This document shows positions 46,863 through 54,593 of a DNA stretch of 64,000 nt, in pieces; position 1 is the stretch's first letter; each line of letters starts with the position of its first letter. Below the pieces are notes generated by a model. That model made no database searches. It saw only the letters and a list, made by a program, of their open reading frames with translations, and was not told the origin of the DNA. Made by a program: the position numbers and the translations under genes. The stretch spans positions 1 to 64,000 of the forward strand of contig NZ_JARXYX010000009.1 of NCBI RefSeq assembly GCF_029893585.1, in the 5' to 3' direction. The DNA is from Streptomyces sp. LBL. GTDB taxonomy: Bacteria; Actinomycetota; Actinomycetes; Streptomycetales; Streptomycetaceae.

Positions 46863-47444
46863 TCACCCGGAGATCTGGATGGGGGCAGCGGCGAAGGCGG
46901 GGAGCTGGAAGGTGACTTCGGTCGTGTCAGTAGGGGGCGCGGGGAACTGCAGGAAGACAGGCACGGTCTCGCCGGCCTTCACCGTCGAGAATCCCGTGGT
47001 CGTCAGGGGGCGTCCGTCCGTATCGCGCAGCACGTAATACCGCTTCTTGCCCTTCGAATCCACGAGCGTCGCGCCGCCGAGTGACCTGCCGTTCCTGATG
47101 ACCTCGGTCTCATTGCCACTCAACGAGGCGGGAATAGCCACGCCCTTGGCGCCGTCGTTCTTCAAGTTCCCGTTCACCGTGACAAAACCGCCGGAATCCC
47201 GCTCGGCGGAGGTGATCTGGAGCAGGAGCCCGTCTGGTCCCTTCAACTCGGCCATGGGCTCTTCGGACTGGCCCTCTTGAGTGCTCGGTTGAGGCCCGCT
47301 CTCCTTGGAGTTGGACGCCGAACTCTCCGGCTTTTGGTCGTCGTCACCTCCACCACCGCAGCCGGCCATACCGAGAGCCACTCCGGCCACAACTGTCAAC
47401 GCGACCACCGCCCTGCGGGCCTTCGCAGTGAACCGAATGCTCAT
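46863..47444 (-). CDS. Secreted lipoprotein of the Tad locus
   Basis: A 193-residue lipoprotein with a lipobox ending in GMAGCGGGGDDD (Cys about 29), a Ser/Glu/Gln-rich linker and one beta-rich domain (LLLQITSAERDSGGFVTVNGNLKNDGAKGVAIPASLSGNE...YVLRDTDGRPLTTTGFSTVKAGETVPVFLQFPAPP), resembling DUF4352/CARDB-like folds. The ATG at 47444 begins MSIRFTAKARR. It lies between the TadE/G-like and OmpA genes; a structural role at the wall is inferred. Confidence 0.82.
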   Translation of the reverse strand: MSIRFTAKARRAVVALTVVAGVALGMAGCGGGGDDDQKPESSASNSKESGPQPSTQEGQSEEPMAELKGPDGLLLQITSAERDSGGFVTVNGNLKNDGAKGVAIPASLSGNETEVIRNGRSLGGATLVDSKGKKRYYVLRDTDGRPLTTTGFSTVKAGETVPVFLQFPAPPTDTTEVTFQLPAFAAAPIQISG

Positions 47445-47460
47445 CACTCTGTTTCCTTCG

Positions 47461-48075
47461 TCACTCGTCGTTCGCCGGTCCGTCGACCAGATGGACGTCG
47501 AAGAGGTCCTCGGGTTCCGGAAAGGTGGTCGGATCGTCCGGATCCAGGTCCCAGTTCTTGTTGTCCTTGCAACTGAGCTGCGGAAGCGCGCCATCCCCGG
47601 CGCCCTCTCCAGGGGGCTCGCAGAGCGGCTCGATGACAGCCGTGGAGGTCTCCACCGAGTGCATGGTCTCAGTGCCGGGCACGATGGAGTCGCCCACGGC
47701 CTTGTTGGTCTCGACCTCGACCGTGTAGCCGGGTAGCAGCCCCGCTGCCTGCCCGCAGTACGCAGTGGCGTCGTTCTGCACCGCCAACTGCACCGCCCGC
47801 CCACATCCGTCGTACGGCACCCCGTCACCGTCGAAGATCGCCTGCCACTTGGTCGGGTCGAGTACGCTCTCCACCCACTCGTCGGAGAGTTCGTCCCGTG
47901 TGTCCATGGCAGCCGCGAGTGCCGCCGCGTCTGCTGCCGTCTGGGCGCCGTTCCGATTCGCCGCGGCCTGGCCGACCGCGAGGTATGCGAACGCGAGAAG
48001 GAGCAGACCCGCCACCACCGTGATGTAGATGGGAAAGGCCTGCCCAGCGTCGCCGTGCCTACAGCGCTGGTTCAG
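47461..48075 (-). CDS. TadE/TadG-like pilus-assembly protein
   Basis: A 204-residue protein with a hydrophilic start, one N-terminal membrane helix (AFPIYITVVAGLLLLAFAYLAVGQAAANRNGAQTAADAAALAAA), typical of TadE/TadG/Flp-associated pseudopilins, and an extracytoplasmic, Cys-containing domain ending in an acidic tail. No ATG, GTG or TTG lies in frame at a sensible place. The best candidate is CTG at 48075, which overlaps the flp stop as CTGA, mimicking the ATGA/GTGA overlaps elsewhere here. The start is therefore uncertain. Confidence 0.75.
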   Translation of the reverse strand: MNQRCRHGDAGQAFPIYITVVAGLLLLAFAYLAVGQAAANRNGAQTAADAAALAAAMDTRDELSDEWVESVLDPTKWQAIFDGDGVPYDGCGRAVQLAVQNDATAYCGQAAGLLPGYTVEVETNKAVGDSIVPGTETMHSVETSTAVIEPLCEPPGEGAGDGALPQLSCKDNKNWDLDPDDPTTFPEPEDLFDVHLVDGPANDE

Positions 48076-48269
48076 CCGCCAGTAACCTCGGCGATCTTTG
48101 TCGTGATCGCGTCGAAGATCGTCTGCCCGATGTCCGTCCCCGTGATCGCCAGAACGATCGCCACCACCACCGCGATGATCCCCAGATACTCCACCGCCGT
48201 CTGCCCCTTGTCGTTGCGGGCGGCGCGGGACTGAAGGTACGAGATGGTCGTGTTGAACCAGTTGCTCAT
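48072..48269 (-). CDS. flp: Flp-type class IVb pilin
   Basis: A 65-residue prepilin. NDKGQTAVEYLGIIAVVVAIVLAI contains the Flp processing motif G-x4-E-Y (cleavage after Gly35; Glu and Tyr at +5 and +6) followed by the hydrophobic assembly helix. ATG 48269 has GAGGGGAA upstream. It is the structural subunit of the Tad pilus encoded upstream on the same strand. A prepilin peptidase (TadV/CpaA) gene is not in the window. Confidence 0.93.
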   Translation of the reverse strand: MSNWFNTTISYLQSRAARNDKGQTAVEYLGIIAVVVAIVLAITGTDIGQTIFDAITTKIAEVTGG

Positions 48270-48408
48270 GGTGTTCCCCTCCGATGGCGGCCGATCGGCG
48301 AGCGATCGGTCCAACGTACGACGGAACACCCCTTTTTGCCGAGGGCCCCTGGACCCAATCCCGGGCCCAACGACCGCTCCCGCCATTCCCCCCTCGTGTC
48401 GCCACAGG

Positions 48409-49440
48409 TCACCCCAGTCCTCGGTGTGAACCGGGCGCCGTGCCGAGCCACTTGGCGGTGGCCTCGGAACGGGTGGTGCTGTGGAGCTTGGCGAAGATGC
48501 GGTTGATGTGGTTCTTGACCGTCTTCTCGCTGATGAAGCAGGCGGCGGCGATCTGCTGGTTGTTCATCCCCGATGTGATGAGGTCCATGATCTCCGCCTC
48601 CCTCGTACTCAACCGGAGTCGCGACCGGTTCGCGGCGGCCGCACGGCCGCTCCTCCACCCAGACGACGACTGTGCCATATCTGGTTGCACTCGTGAAGTG
48701 CTTTTTGCGGAATCGAGGGGGAACGGTAACCACGGGAGGGTGAAATTGCCTTCCGGGGGCGGCAGTTCTCTTTGCTGACGAGAAGAAACGGAAGGTTGGA
48801 CTTCGTATGCAGTCGCACTTGTCGCACGGAGCTGGGCCAGCAGCGCTCCGGCGGCCGTGTAAGTGAAGTGGGGGCGGCCCTGCTTGATGTCCCGCACTGC
48901 GGACACCAGTTGGTCGGCCGTGAACTCGCCGTGGACCAAGTAGCCGCCGGCGCCTCGGCGCAGGGCCTCCTCCACGATCTCCTGCTCGCGGCTGTAGGTC
49001 AGCATCATCACCGGGGCGATCGTCACGAGGTACGGAAGTGCCGAGATGCCGTCCAGTCCCGGCATGCGGACGTCCAGGAGGACGACGTCGGGGCGGTGTC
49101 GGTGGGCCGCCTCGCAGGCTTCGTGGCCGTCGGCGGCCTCCGCCACAACCGTGATGTCCGGGCGGCCGGAGAGCAGGGCGGTCAGGCCGGCGCGGACCAC
49201 CGGGTTGTCGTCGGCCACGACGACCCGTAGGCCGGGGGCGGGTGGCGTGGCGGGCTCGGGGGGAGCCTGGAGGTCCGGGTTCGTCGCCATCGGGTTCGTC
49301 GGACTCTTCGGTTCCTTCGGACTCTTCGGGTTCGTCGGGTTCGTCGGTTTCATATGGTTCGTCGGGTTCGTTTGGTTCGCCGCGTTCATCCGGCTCATCC
49401 GGCTCGTCTGGCTCGTCTGGCTCATCGATGTCCTCGTCAC
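48409..49440 (-). CDS. NarL/LuxR-type response regulator
   Basis: A 343-residue regulator. Residues 1-70 are low complexity (NPTNHMKPTNPTNPKSPKEP), encoded by a repeat. The receiver domain (71-190) keeps the acidic pair (VVVADDNP) and phosphoacceptor Asp123 (LLDVRMPGLDG). An unusually long linker (about 200-272) leads to a LuxR helix-turn-helix (LSTREAEIMDLITSGMNNQQIAAACFISEKTVKNHINRIFAKL). Its GTG start overlaps the kinase stop (GTGA), so the pair is coupled. Position before flp suggests it controls pilus expression. Confidence 0.9.
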   Translation of the reverse strand: MTRTSMSQTSQTSRMSRMNAANQTNPTNHMKPTNPTNPKSPKEPKSPTNPMATNPDLQAPPEPATPPAPGLRVVVADDNPVVRAGLTALLSGRPDITVVAEAADGHEACEAAHRHRPDVVLLDVRMPGLDGISALPYLVTIAPVMMLTYSREQEIVEEALRRGAGGYLVHGEFTADQLVSAVRDIKQGRPHFTYTAAGALLAQLRATSATAYEVQPSVSSRQQRELPPPEGNFTLPWLPFPLDSAKSTSRVQPDMAQSSSGWRSGRAAAANRSRLRLSTREAEIMDLITSGMNNQQIAAACFISEKTVKNHINRIFAKLHSTTRSEATAKWLGTAPGSHRGLG

Positions 49441-50837
49441 GGGGTCTCCGGGGTCAGTGCCGTCAGGGGGAGTTCCAGGAGGACCTCCGTGCCCTGGGGG
49501 TGCGTGCCCTTGCCGATGTGGATGCGGGCGCCCACCGCTGCCGCTCGCTCGACCATGCCGACCAGGCCGAAGTGGCCGGAGCGGCGGAGTTCTTCGAGGG
49601 TTGTGTCCGGGGGGAGGCCGCAGCCGTCGTCGTGGACGCTGATGCTCAGGACGTCGTCGTGGACTCCCGCGTGCACGTCGACCCGGGTCGCGGACGCGTG
49701 CCGGTGGGCGTTCTCCATGGCCTCCGTGGCGATGGTGAGGAGTTGGCGGGCCACGGCGGACGGGATCCGGGACGGTGGCTGCGTCCGGTCGCCGGTGGGG
49801 TGGTAGGTGGCGGGGAGCGCGGTGCGGGTGCTGAAGTCCGTGGTGCGGGCGGCCAGTTCGGTGAGTACGTCGGTGGGGTGGACCGAGTCCGGCTCGCGGC
49901 GCAGGTCGGCGAGGAGTTCACGGGACTCGGCGGCTGCCCTGCGGGCCGAGCGGGAGACGAGTTCGGCCTGTTGCTTGATGAGGGTCGGGTCGATGCGGGG
50001 GGCGCCTGCCGAGTGCGCCAGGCCGTCCGCGGCCAGGGCCACGCCGTGCAGGGTCTTGGCCACGGAGTCGTGCATCTCCCGGGCCAGGCGGGCCCGTTCG
50101 GCGCTCACCGCCTCCGTCGCGGCGAGGCGGGCCTGGACGACGGTCAGGGCCTGGGTGGCGGCGCCGAAGCGGAGCATCAGGTTGCGCAGGGTGGAGCCGA
50201 CGGCTCCCGTGATGACGCAGAGGCCCGGGATGAGGAGGGATTTCGTGAGTTCGGCCCGGGCGTCCTTCAGGGTGGCGTACACGAGCAGGAGGATCAGGGA
50301 CTGGAGCGAGGCGAAGACGGCGGCGCCTCGCCAGCCGTAGACGATGCCGGCGAGGAGGGGGGTGCAGACGCTGACGTAGGCGAGCGTGGTGTCCGGGCCC
50401 GCCGAGATCAGCAACAGGGAGCCGAAGAGGGTGTCGACGGCCAGGAGTGCGGGGTGGCGCAGGAGGAGGGGGCCGAAGCGTTCCCAGTCCCTGAAGAGGA
50501 CGTACGAGCCCATGAAGGTGACGACCACGGCGGCGCCGACGAGGCGGACGCCGAGGCCGGGGTTGGCGTTGAGGAGAGCGGAGGGGGCGGCGAGAGCGAT
50601 CATCGCCAGGCGGAACCCGAAGACCTGGCGGCACATGGCCTGGAGGGCGTTCACCTGGAGAGGGATCGGGGGTGCTGACGGGCTTTCGGCCGGGTTGCCG
50701 GCCCCGCCCGCACCCGTCGCACCCGTCGCACCCGTCGCACCCGTCGCACCCGTCGCACCCGTCGCACCCGCGCCAGTCGTACTCTCAGCGGTCGCACCAC
50801 CCGCGCCGTCCGCACCACCAGTACCGTTCCTAGACAC
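49437..50837 (-). CDS. NarL-type sensor histidine kinase, start affected by a TnpB insertion
   Basis: A 466-residue HisKA_3 kinase. After a repetitive (Ala-Thr-Gly)n N-terminus (20-45) come membrane spans at about 70-220 (FGFRLAMIALAAPSALL, VRLVGAAVVVTFMGSYVLF, LAVDTLFGSLLLISAG, AAVFASLQSLILLLVYATL), the dimerisation helix with His253 (ARLAREMHDSVAKTLHGVAL) and the HATPase (EAMENAHRHA...VHDDGCGLPPD...GLVGMVERAAAVGA). The apparent GTG start lies in the last codons of the neighbouring tnpB and has no ribosome-binding site, so the native 5' end may have been lost. Confidence 0.88.
   Translation of the reverse strand: MSRNGTGGADGAGGATAESTTGAGATGATGATGATGATGATGAGGAGNPAESPSAPPIPLQVNALQAMCRQVFGFRLAMIALAAPSALLNANPGLGVRLVGAAVVVTFMGSYVLFRDWERFGPLLLRHPALLAVDTLFGSLLLISAGPDTTLAYVSVCTPLLAGIVYGWRGAAVFASLQSLILLLVYATLKDARAELTKSLLIPGLCVITGAVGSTLRNLMLRFGAATQALTVVQARLAATEAVSAERARLAREMHDSVAKTLHGVALAADGLAHSAGAPRIDPTLIKQQAELVSRSARRAAAESRELLADLRREPDSVHPTDVLTELAARTTDFSTRTALPATYHPTGDRTQPPSRIPSAVARQLLTIATEAMENAHRHASATRVDVHAGVHDDVLSISVHDDGCGLPPDTTLEELRRSGHFGLVGMVERAAAVGARIHIGKGTHPQGTEVLLELPLTALTPETP
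50711..50764. repeat. Six 9-bp repeats at the kinase 5' end
   Basis: Six perfect copies of CACCCGTCG encode (Gly-Ala-Thr)n in the kinase N-terminal tail. Since the period is 9, copy changes keep frame. Confidence 0.95.
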
Positions 50838-52524
50838 TGAGCGGGAGTGAGTCCTGTTGCCAGGACTGCTGCTCGGTGGCGCTGCCCCGGACGGTTTTGG
50901 GCAGGCTGGTCTCCCGCTTTCGCTCCACTTCCGGTGGCACGCATCGTGTGCGTGGTCCGGGTGGGTGGGGGCGGGTTTCCTCACGCCGCCGGGCCTCCGG
51001 TCGGGCCTGGACGGTCCGATGCCCCTGCACATCACTCTGGTGTGCAGGGAGCGGTGTCGTCCGTCGCCGGATCGGATACCCGAGGGCGCGTCGCCCGACC
51101 GCGATGCTTGCCGCATCGTGCCGGGAAATTGTGCGAGCCGGTGTGGCCAGTGGTTTCTGCCAGTGCTGAGCACCCCACCCGCTGGTGTAGGCGGGGTCGA
51201 CCGCGACGATGGCGATGTCCTGTTCGGCGACCATCGACACCAGCCGCGCTGTGAGTTTCGCCGTCGGGAAGCGGGAGATCAGGCGGCGGAAGCGCTTGTT
51301 ACGGCCGTGCTTCTCCCGGCTGGTGCTGTCGGTGAAGTCGAGGTCCTCGATGGCGATCGCGGCGGCCCCGCACCGGCGTGTGTGGTGCAGCAGCCGACTC
51401 AGCGCGTGCCGGATCTGGGCGTCCCGGTGCTCCGCGCTATTGGTCAGGTCGTAGAAGAAGCGCTGCGGTGCGCCGACCGGGTTGCCGTGCACGTCCAGAT
51501 GCCAGGCGGCCAGGTGGTCGTCGTTCATGTCCACCCCCACCACCCCCCGGGCCAGGGCCGCTTCGAGCGGCAGCACGGGTACGGCGGCGCGCTGCCAGGA
51601 GGCGGTGACGTACCAGCGGCCGCGCACGGGATCGTGGTGGATGCGGTAGGCCACCGCCCGGTTCGCGGTGATCCGGTCGCGCCACTCCTGGCCGCGATGC
51701 CGGAACCGTACAGTCGCGTCCAGGACGTACCGGCCGTGCGGGGCGTTCGCCAGATGGGCCAGCGGGGCAGGGAGCTTGAGCGTGAGTTTGCCGGTGTCGG
51801 TGATGCGAATGGTCTCGTTGCCGAAGCGTTTGCCGGACTCCCCGTCAGCGGCCAGAAACATCCGCTCCGCCTGCCAACGCTGCCGCCACTGCTGCTCGCT
51901 CAGCCCGGCTGCGGTCAGCTGGTGGCGGGTGTTCGCCAGGCGTTTGCCACCGCGCACCACGTGCACCCGGCCCGCCGCCCAGTCCGCCTCCACCACCACA
52001 AGGCGGTCCTTGAGGGTGTGCAGGCGGCGGGACTTGGCATGCCACTCACCACGCAAGGCATAGCCGCGCGCCAGCCCTGCCCCTCTGTCGGCTTTGGCGC
52101 CCAGGGGCCGGGCCAGCCGCGCCTCGATGGAGGCGATCTGCCCGCGCAGCCGGCTCAGGTGGGCGGCCTGGCCGCGCCTCGCCAGCGCCCACTGATCGTG
52201 GGTGGCCTTGGTGATGCTGCCCGCCCAGCGCGCCGACGACTTCCCCGTCAGCGCCCGCTTGCGCACCGCCCGGCCAGTGGCGTCGTGCGCAAGGCCCTGC
52301 CGGGAGCGCTCCGCGAGATCACCAGACGCCAGCGAGCCGAGGAAGACGCCGACCTCGGTCAGCACCGCCGCATCCGCGTCCGATACCCGCAGCCGGTCCC
52401 GCACAGCGACCCCGGCCGGGCCGGGCACCACGAACGATGCCGCCAACTCCCGCAACCTGCCCACCTGTTCACCCCCCACCAGCCGAAGAACCCAGTCACC
52501 GCAGTGAACGACCAACACCCGCAA
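50830..52524 (-). CDS. TnpB-family RNA-guided nuclease lacking the zinc finger
   Basis: A 564-residue TnpB (IS605/IS1341 OrfB) protein of the streptomycete type. The RuvC triad is intact: Asp332 (GVVGVDMNDDHLAAW), Glu393 (AIAIEDLDF) and Asp470 (ISRHDAASIAVGRRA). Between YTSGWGAQHWQK and Asp470 the two CxxC knuckles of classical TnpB are absent. The C-terminus (WQQDSLPLSV) is arginine/proline rich. The start may be TTG 52524 or GTG 52518. No tnpA is present, so it is a single-gene element. It interrupts the minus-strand Tad operon between tadC and the histidine kinase. Confidence 0.88.
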   Translation of the reverse strand: MRVLVVHCGDWVLRLVGGEQVGRLRELAASFVVPGPAGVAVRDRLRVSDADAAVLTEVGVFLGSLASGDLAERSRQGLAHDATGRAVRKRALTGKSSARWAGSITKATHDQWALARRGQAAHLSRLRGQIASIEARLARPLGAKADRGAGLARGYALRGEWHAKSRRLHTLKDRLVVVEADWAAGRVHVVRGGKRLANTRHQLTAAGLSEQQWRQRWQAERMFLAADGESGKRFGNETIRITDTGKLTLKLPAPLAHLANAPHGRYVLDATVRFRHRGQEWRDRITANRAVAYRIHHDPVRGRWYVTASWQRAAVPVLPLEAALARGVVGVDMNDDHLAAWHLDVHGNPVGAPQRFFYDLTNSAEHRDAQIRHALSRLLHHTRRCGAAAIAIEDLDFTDSTSREKHGRNKRFRRLISRFPTAKLTARLVSMVAEQDIAIVAVDPAYTSGWGAQHWQKPLATPARTISRHDAASIAVGRRALGYPIRRRTTPLPAHQSDVQGHRTVQARPEARRREETRPHPPGPRTRCVPPEVERKRETSLPKTVRGSATEQQSWQQDSLPLSV

Positions 52525-52622
52525 AGGTCACCCATTCGACCCAAGAACGTTCATTCCCCACACCGCAACAGGCACACCACACGGCACCACCCGGCCCGTA
52601 CAACCAGGCCCACCCCTGCGGT

Positions 52623-52657
52623 ACTCACTCACACTCACACTCACACTCACACTCACC
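52623..52657. repeat. ACTCAC hexamer array upstream of tnpB
   Basis: About five ACTCAC units run head to tail in the A/C-rich DNA between tnpB and tadC, possibly part of the element's left end. Confidence 0.8.
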
Positions 52658-52722
52658 CAAAGTCACTACCACTCAGTAAATCCGCAGCAGTTCACAACCC
52701 CCTGCTCTCCACTCCCCCTCCC

Positions 52723-53610
52723 CTACTCCCCCGTGATCGACCCGAAGTCCGTCCCCGACCCCAGGAGCAGACCCGCCCCCAGCAGGATCATCGTGGCCGG
52801 GACCATGAACGTCGTGATCATCATCGTGGCCTTGGGGACCGCGCGGGCGGCCTTGCGGCGGGCGTTCTGGGCGTCTGTGCGGCGCATGTCCTTGGCCAGG
52901 GACACGAGTGTGTCGACGATCGGGGCGCCCAGTTCCTCCCCCTGCTGCAGTGCCGTCACGAACATCGCCACCTGTTCCGAGTCGTTGCGCCGGCGCAGCT
53001 CCGCGAAGGCCTGGCGGCGGCTCATGCCGAGGTCCATCTGGCGGAGGGTGATGCGGAGTTCGTCCGCCCAGGGGCCCTCGTACCTGGAGGCGACGCGGTC
53101 CAGCGCCTGGCGGAAACCGAGGCCCGCGCTGACCACCACCGCCAGCACGTCCAGGAAGTCCGGCAGGGTGCGCTCGATCACGTCCTTGCGGATCCGGATC
53201 GCCGACCAGATGCCGACCTCCGTCCAGAAGGCGCCGAACGCGAGCAGGAGCAGCGCCACCAGGATGTCGCCCCGGAGCAGGAACACCAGGAACCCGACAC
53301 CGCCGAGGAAGCCGTAGACCGCCCTGCGGGCGGCGTAGCGGTCTATCGTGAGGCCGCCGGGGTTGCCCGCGAGGTCGATCTTCCGGCGGTACTTCGCGAC
53401 CTGTCCGGGGCCCATCAGCCGCAGGATTGCGGGGGCGTAGCGCATGCCCATGCGGTCGATCAGCGAGTCCACGGCGCCGGTGCGGGTGGCGCCGATCTCC
53501 AGGGCCAGCGCCAGGTCGCTCGGCAGTTTCGCGTCCGCCCGGTACATGCGGACGCCGGTGAAGGCGCCCCAGACGGCGAGGCCCATCAGCAGGGCCAGTA
53601 GGTATGCCAT
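52723..53610 (-). CDS. tadC: Tad pilus platform protein TadC
   Basis: A 295-residue membrane protein of the type II secretion F family. The GspF-type cytoplasmic helical domain (TLPDFLDVLAVVVSAGLGFRQALDRVA...ELRITLRQMDLGMSRRQAFAELRRRNDSEQVAMFVTALQQGEELGAPIVDTLVSLAKDMR) is flanked by N- and C-terminal spans. It pairs with TadB to form the inner-membrane platform driven by TadA. It is 28 bp after tadB. The element inserted downstream separates it from the kinase gene. Confidence 0.94.
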   Translation of the reverse strand: MAYLLALLMGLAVWGAFTGVRMYRADAKLPSDLALALEIGATRTGAVDSLIDRMGMRYAPAILRLMGPGQVAKYRRKIDLAGNPGGLTIDRYAARRAVYGFLGGVGFLVFLLRGDILVALLLLAFGAFWTEVGIWSAIRIRKDVIERTLPDFLDVLAVVVSAGLGFRQALDRVASRYEGPWADELRITLRQMDLGMSRRQAFAELRRRNDSEQVAMFVTALQQGEELGAPIVDTLVSLAKDMRRTDAQNARRKAARAVPKATMMITTFMVPATMILLGAGLLLGSGTDFGSITGE

Positions 53611-53638
53611 CGCTTCGTCCCCTCCTCTTTCCCGGCGC

Positions 53639-54583
53639 TCAGACGTCGATCCGCGACAGGCGGCGGATGAGGACGAAGCCGATCGCGTACAGCGCGAATG
53701 CGATGATCACCGCGGCCTGGCCGGCCGGGGAGCCCGTCATACGGTCCAGGGCGCCGTCCTTCACCCCGTTCATCAGGAACAGCGAGCCGACACCGAGCAC
53801 CGGGACGGCGTACGACGTCATGCTCACCTGGGACAACTGGGTGCGGACCTCACGCCGGGTCTCCTTGCGTTCCTCCAAGGTCTCCGTGAGGTTCCGCAGG
53901 GCGCTGACCACCTGGCCGCCGGCCCGGTTGGAGAGGACCAAGGTCGTGACCAGGACGACCAGTTCGCGGGACGGGAGCCGGTCGGCCATCTCGCCGAGCG
54001 CGTCGTCCATGGTCGCGCCCATCGCCAACTGGTTGGCCACCTGGGCGAGTTCCTCGCCGGCCGGGGCCTCCAGCTCCTCCGCGGCCATGCCGATCGCGGT
54101 GCGCAGGGCGAGACCGGCCTGGGTGGCGTTGGCCAGCAGGCGGGCCATCTCCGGTAGTTGGTTGATGAACTTCTCGATGCGTTTCTGCCGCTGCCAGCTG
54201 AGGAACTGCAGCGCCGCCCAGATGCCGAGCAGTCCGGCGATCGGCCCGAAGAAGGGCGCCAGGGTCGCCTGGCCGATCAGCCAGAGGCCGGCCACGGCCA
54301 TCAGCATCGCGGCGAAGAACTCGCCCGGCGTGATGTCCATGCCGGTCGCCGCCAGCCGCAGTTCCAGTTTTCGGCCCAGCTTCGTACGGCGCAGCCGGCG
54401 GTCCAGGTTGCGGAAGTGGCGTCGGCGGCCGGTGACCGGTAGCTGCCCGGCGGACGACAGGCGCTCGACGAGTGCGGCCCGCTGTGCCCTGCCCTTGCCG
54501 TAGGTGTGCACGCCGATGACGGCGAGGACACAGGTCAGCAGAGTGACGCCGATGGTGAGCGTGACGAGGTTCTGGAGATCCAT
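53639..54583 (-). CDS. tadB: Tad pilus platform protein TadB
   Basis: A 314-residue GspF-type protein with an N-terminal span, a pair of central spans (FFAAMLMAVAGLWLIGQATLAPFFGPIAGLLGIWAAL) and the T2SSF domain (FINQLPEMARLLANATQAGLALRTAIGMAAEEL...LSNRAGGQVVSALRNLTETLEERKETRREV). It ends with two further spans. It lies 10 bp downstream of tadA and 28 bp upstream of tadC in the canonical order. Confidence 0.94.
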   Translation of the reverse strand: MDLQNLVTLTIGVTLLTCVLAVIGVHTYGKGRAQRAALVERLSSAGQLPVTGRRRHFRNLDRRLRRTKLGRKLELRLAATGMDITPGEFFAAMLMAVAGLWLIGQATLAPFFGPIAGLLGIWAALQFLSWQRQKRIEKFINQLPEMARLLANATQAGLALRTAIGMAAEELEAPAGEELAQVANQLAMGATMDDALGEMADRLPSRELVVLVTTLVLSNRAGGQVVSALRNLTETLEERKETRREVRTQLSQVSMTSYAVPVLGVGSLFLMNGVKDGALDRMTGSPAGQAAVIIAFALYAIGFVLIRRLSRIDV

Positions 54584-54593
54584 GAGGGCGGTC

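Larger units (their letters stand above)
50830..52680 (-). mobile_element. IS605/IS1341-like tnpB-only element
   Basis: The element comprises tnpB plus about 150 bp of AC-rich leader. The right end is near the tnpB stop (50830), where the kinase coding sequence resumes; the left end lies somewhere in 52530-52720, before tadC. I cannot fix the exact ends: no terminal inverted repeats are expected for this family. An omega RNA, if made, would overlap the tnpB 3' end and take its guide from the kinase-side flank. Confidence 0.6.

Noticed and set aside
52359..52679. Short frames in the A/C-rich DNA upstream of tnpB
   Set aside because: Composition is dominated by Thr/His/Ser from the ACTCAC repeat; no conserved motif or start signal.
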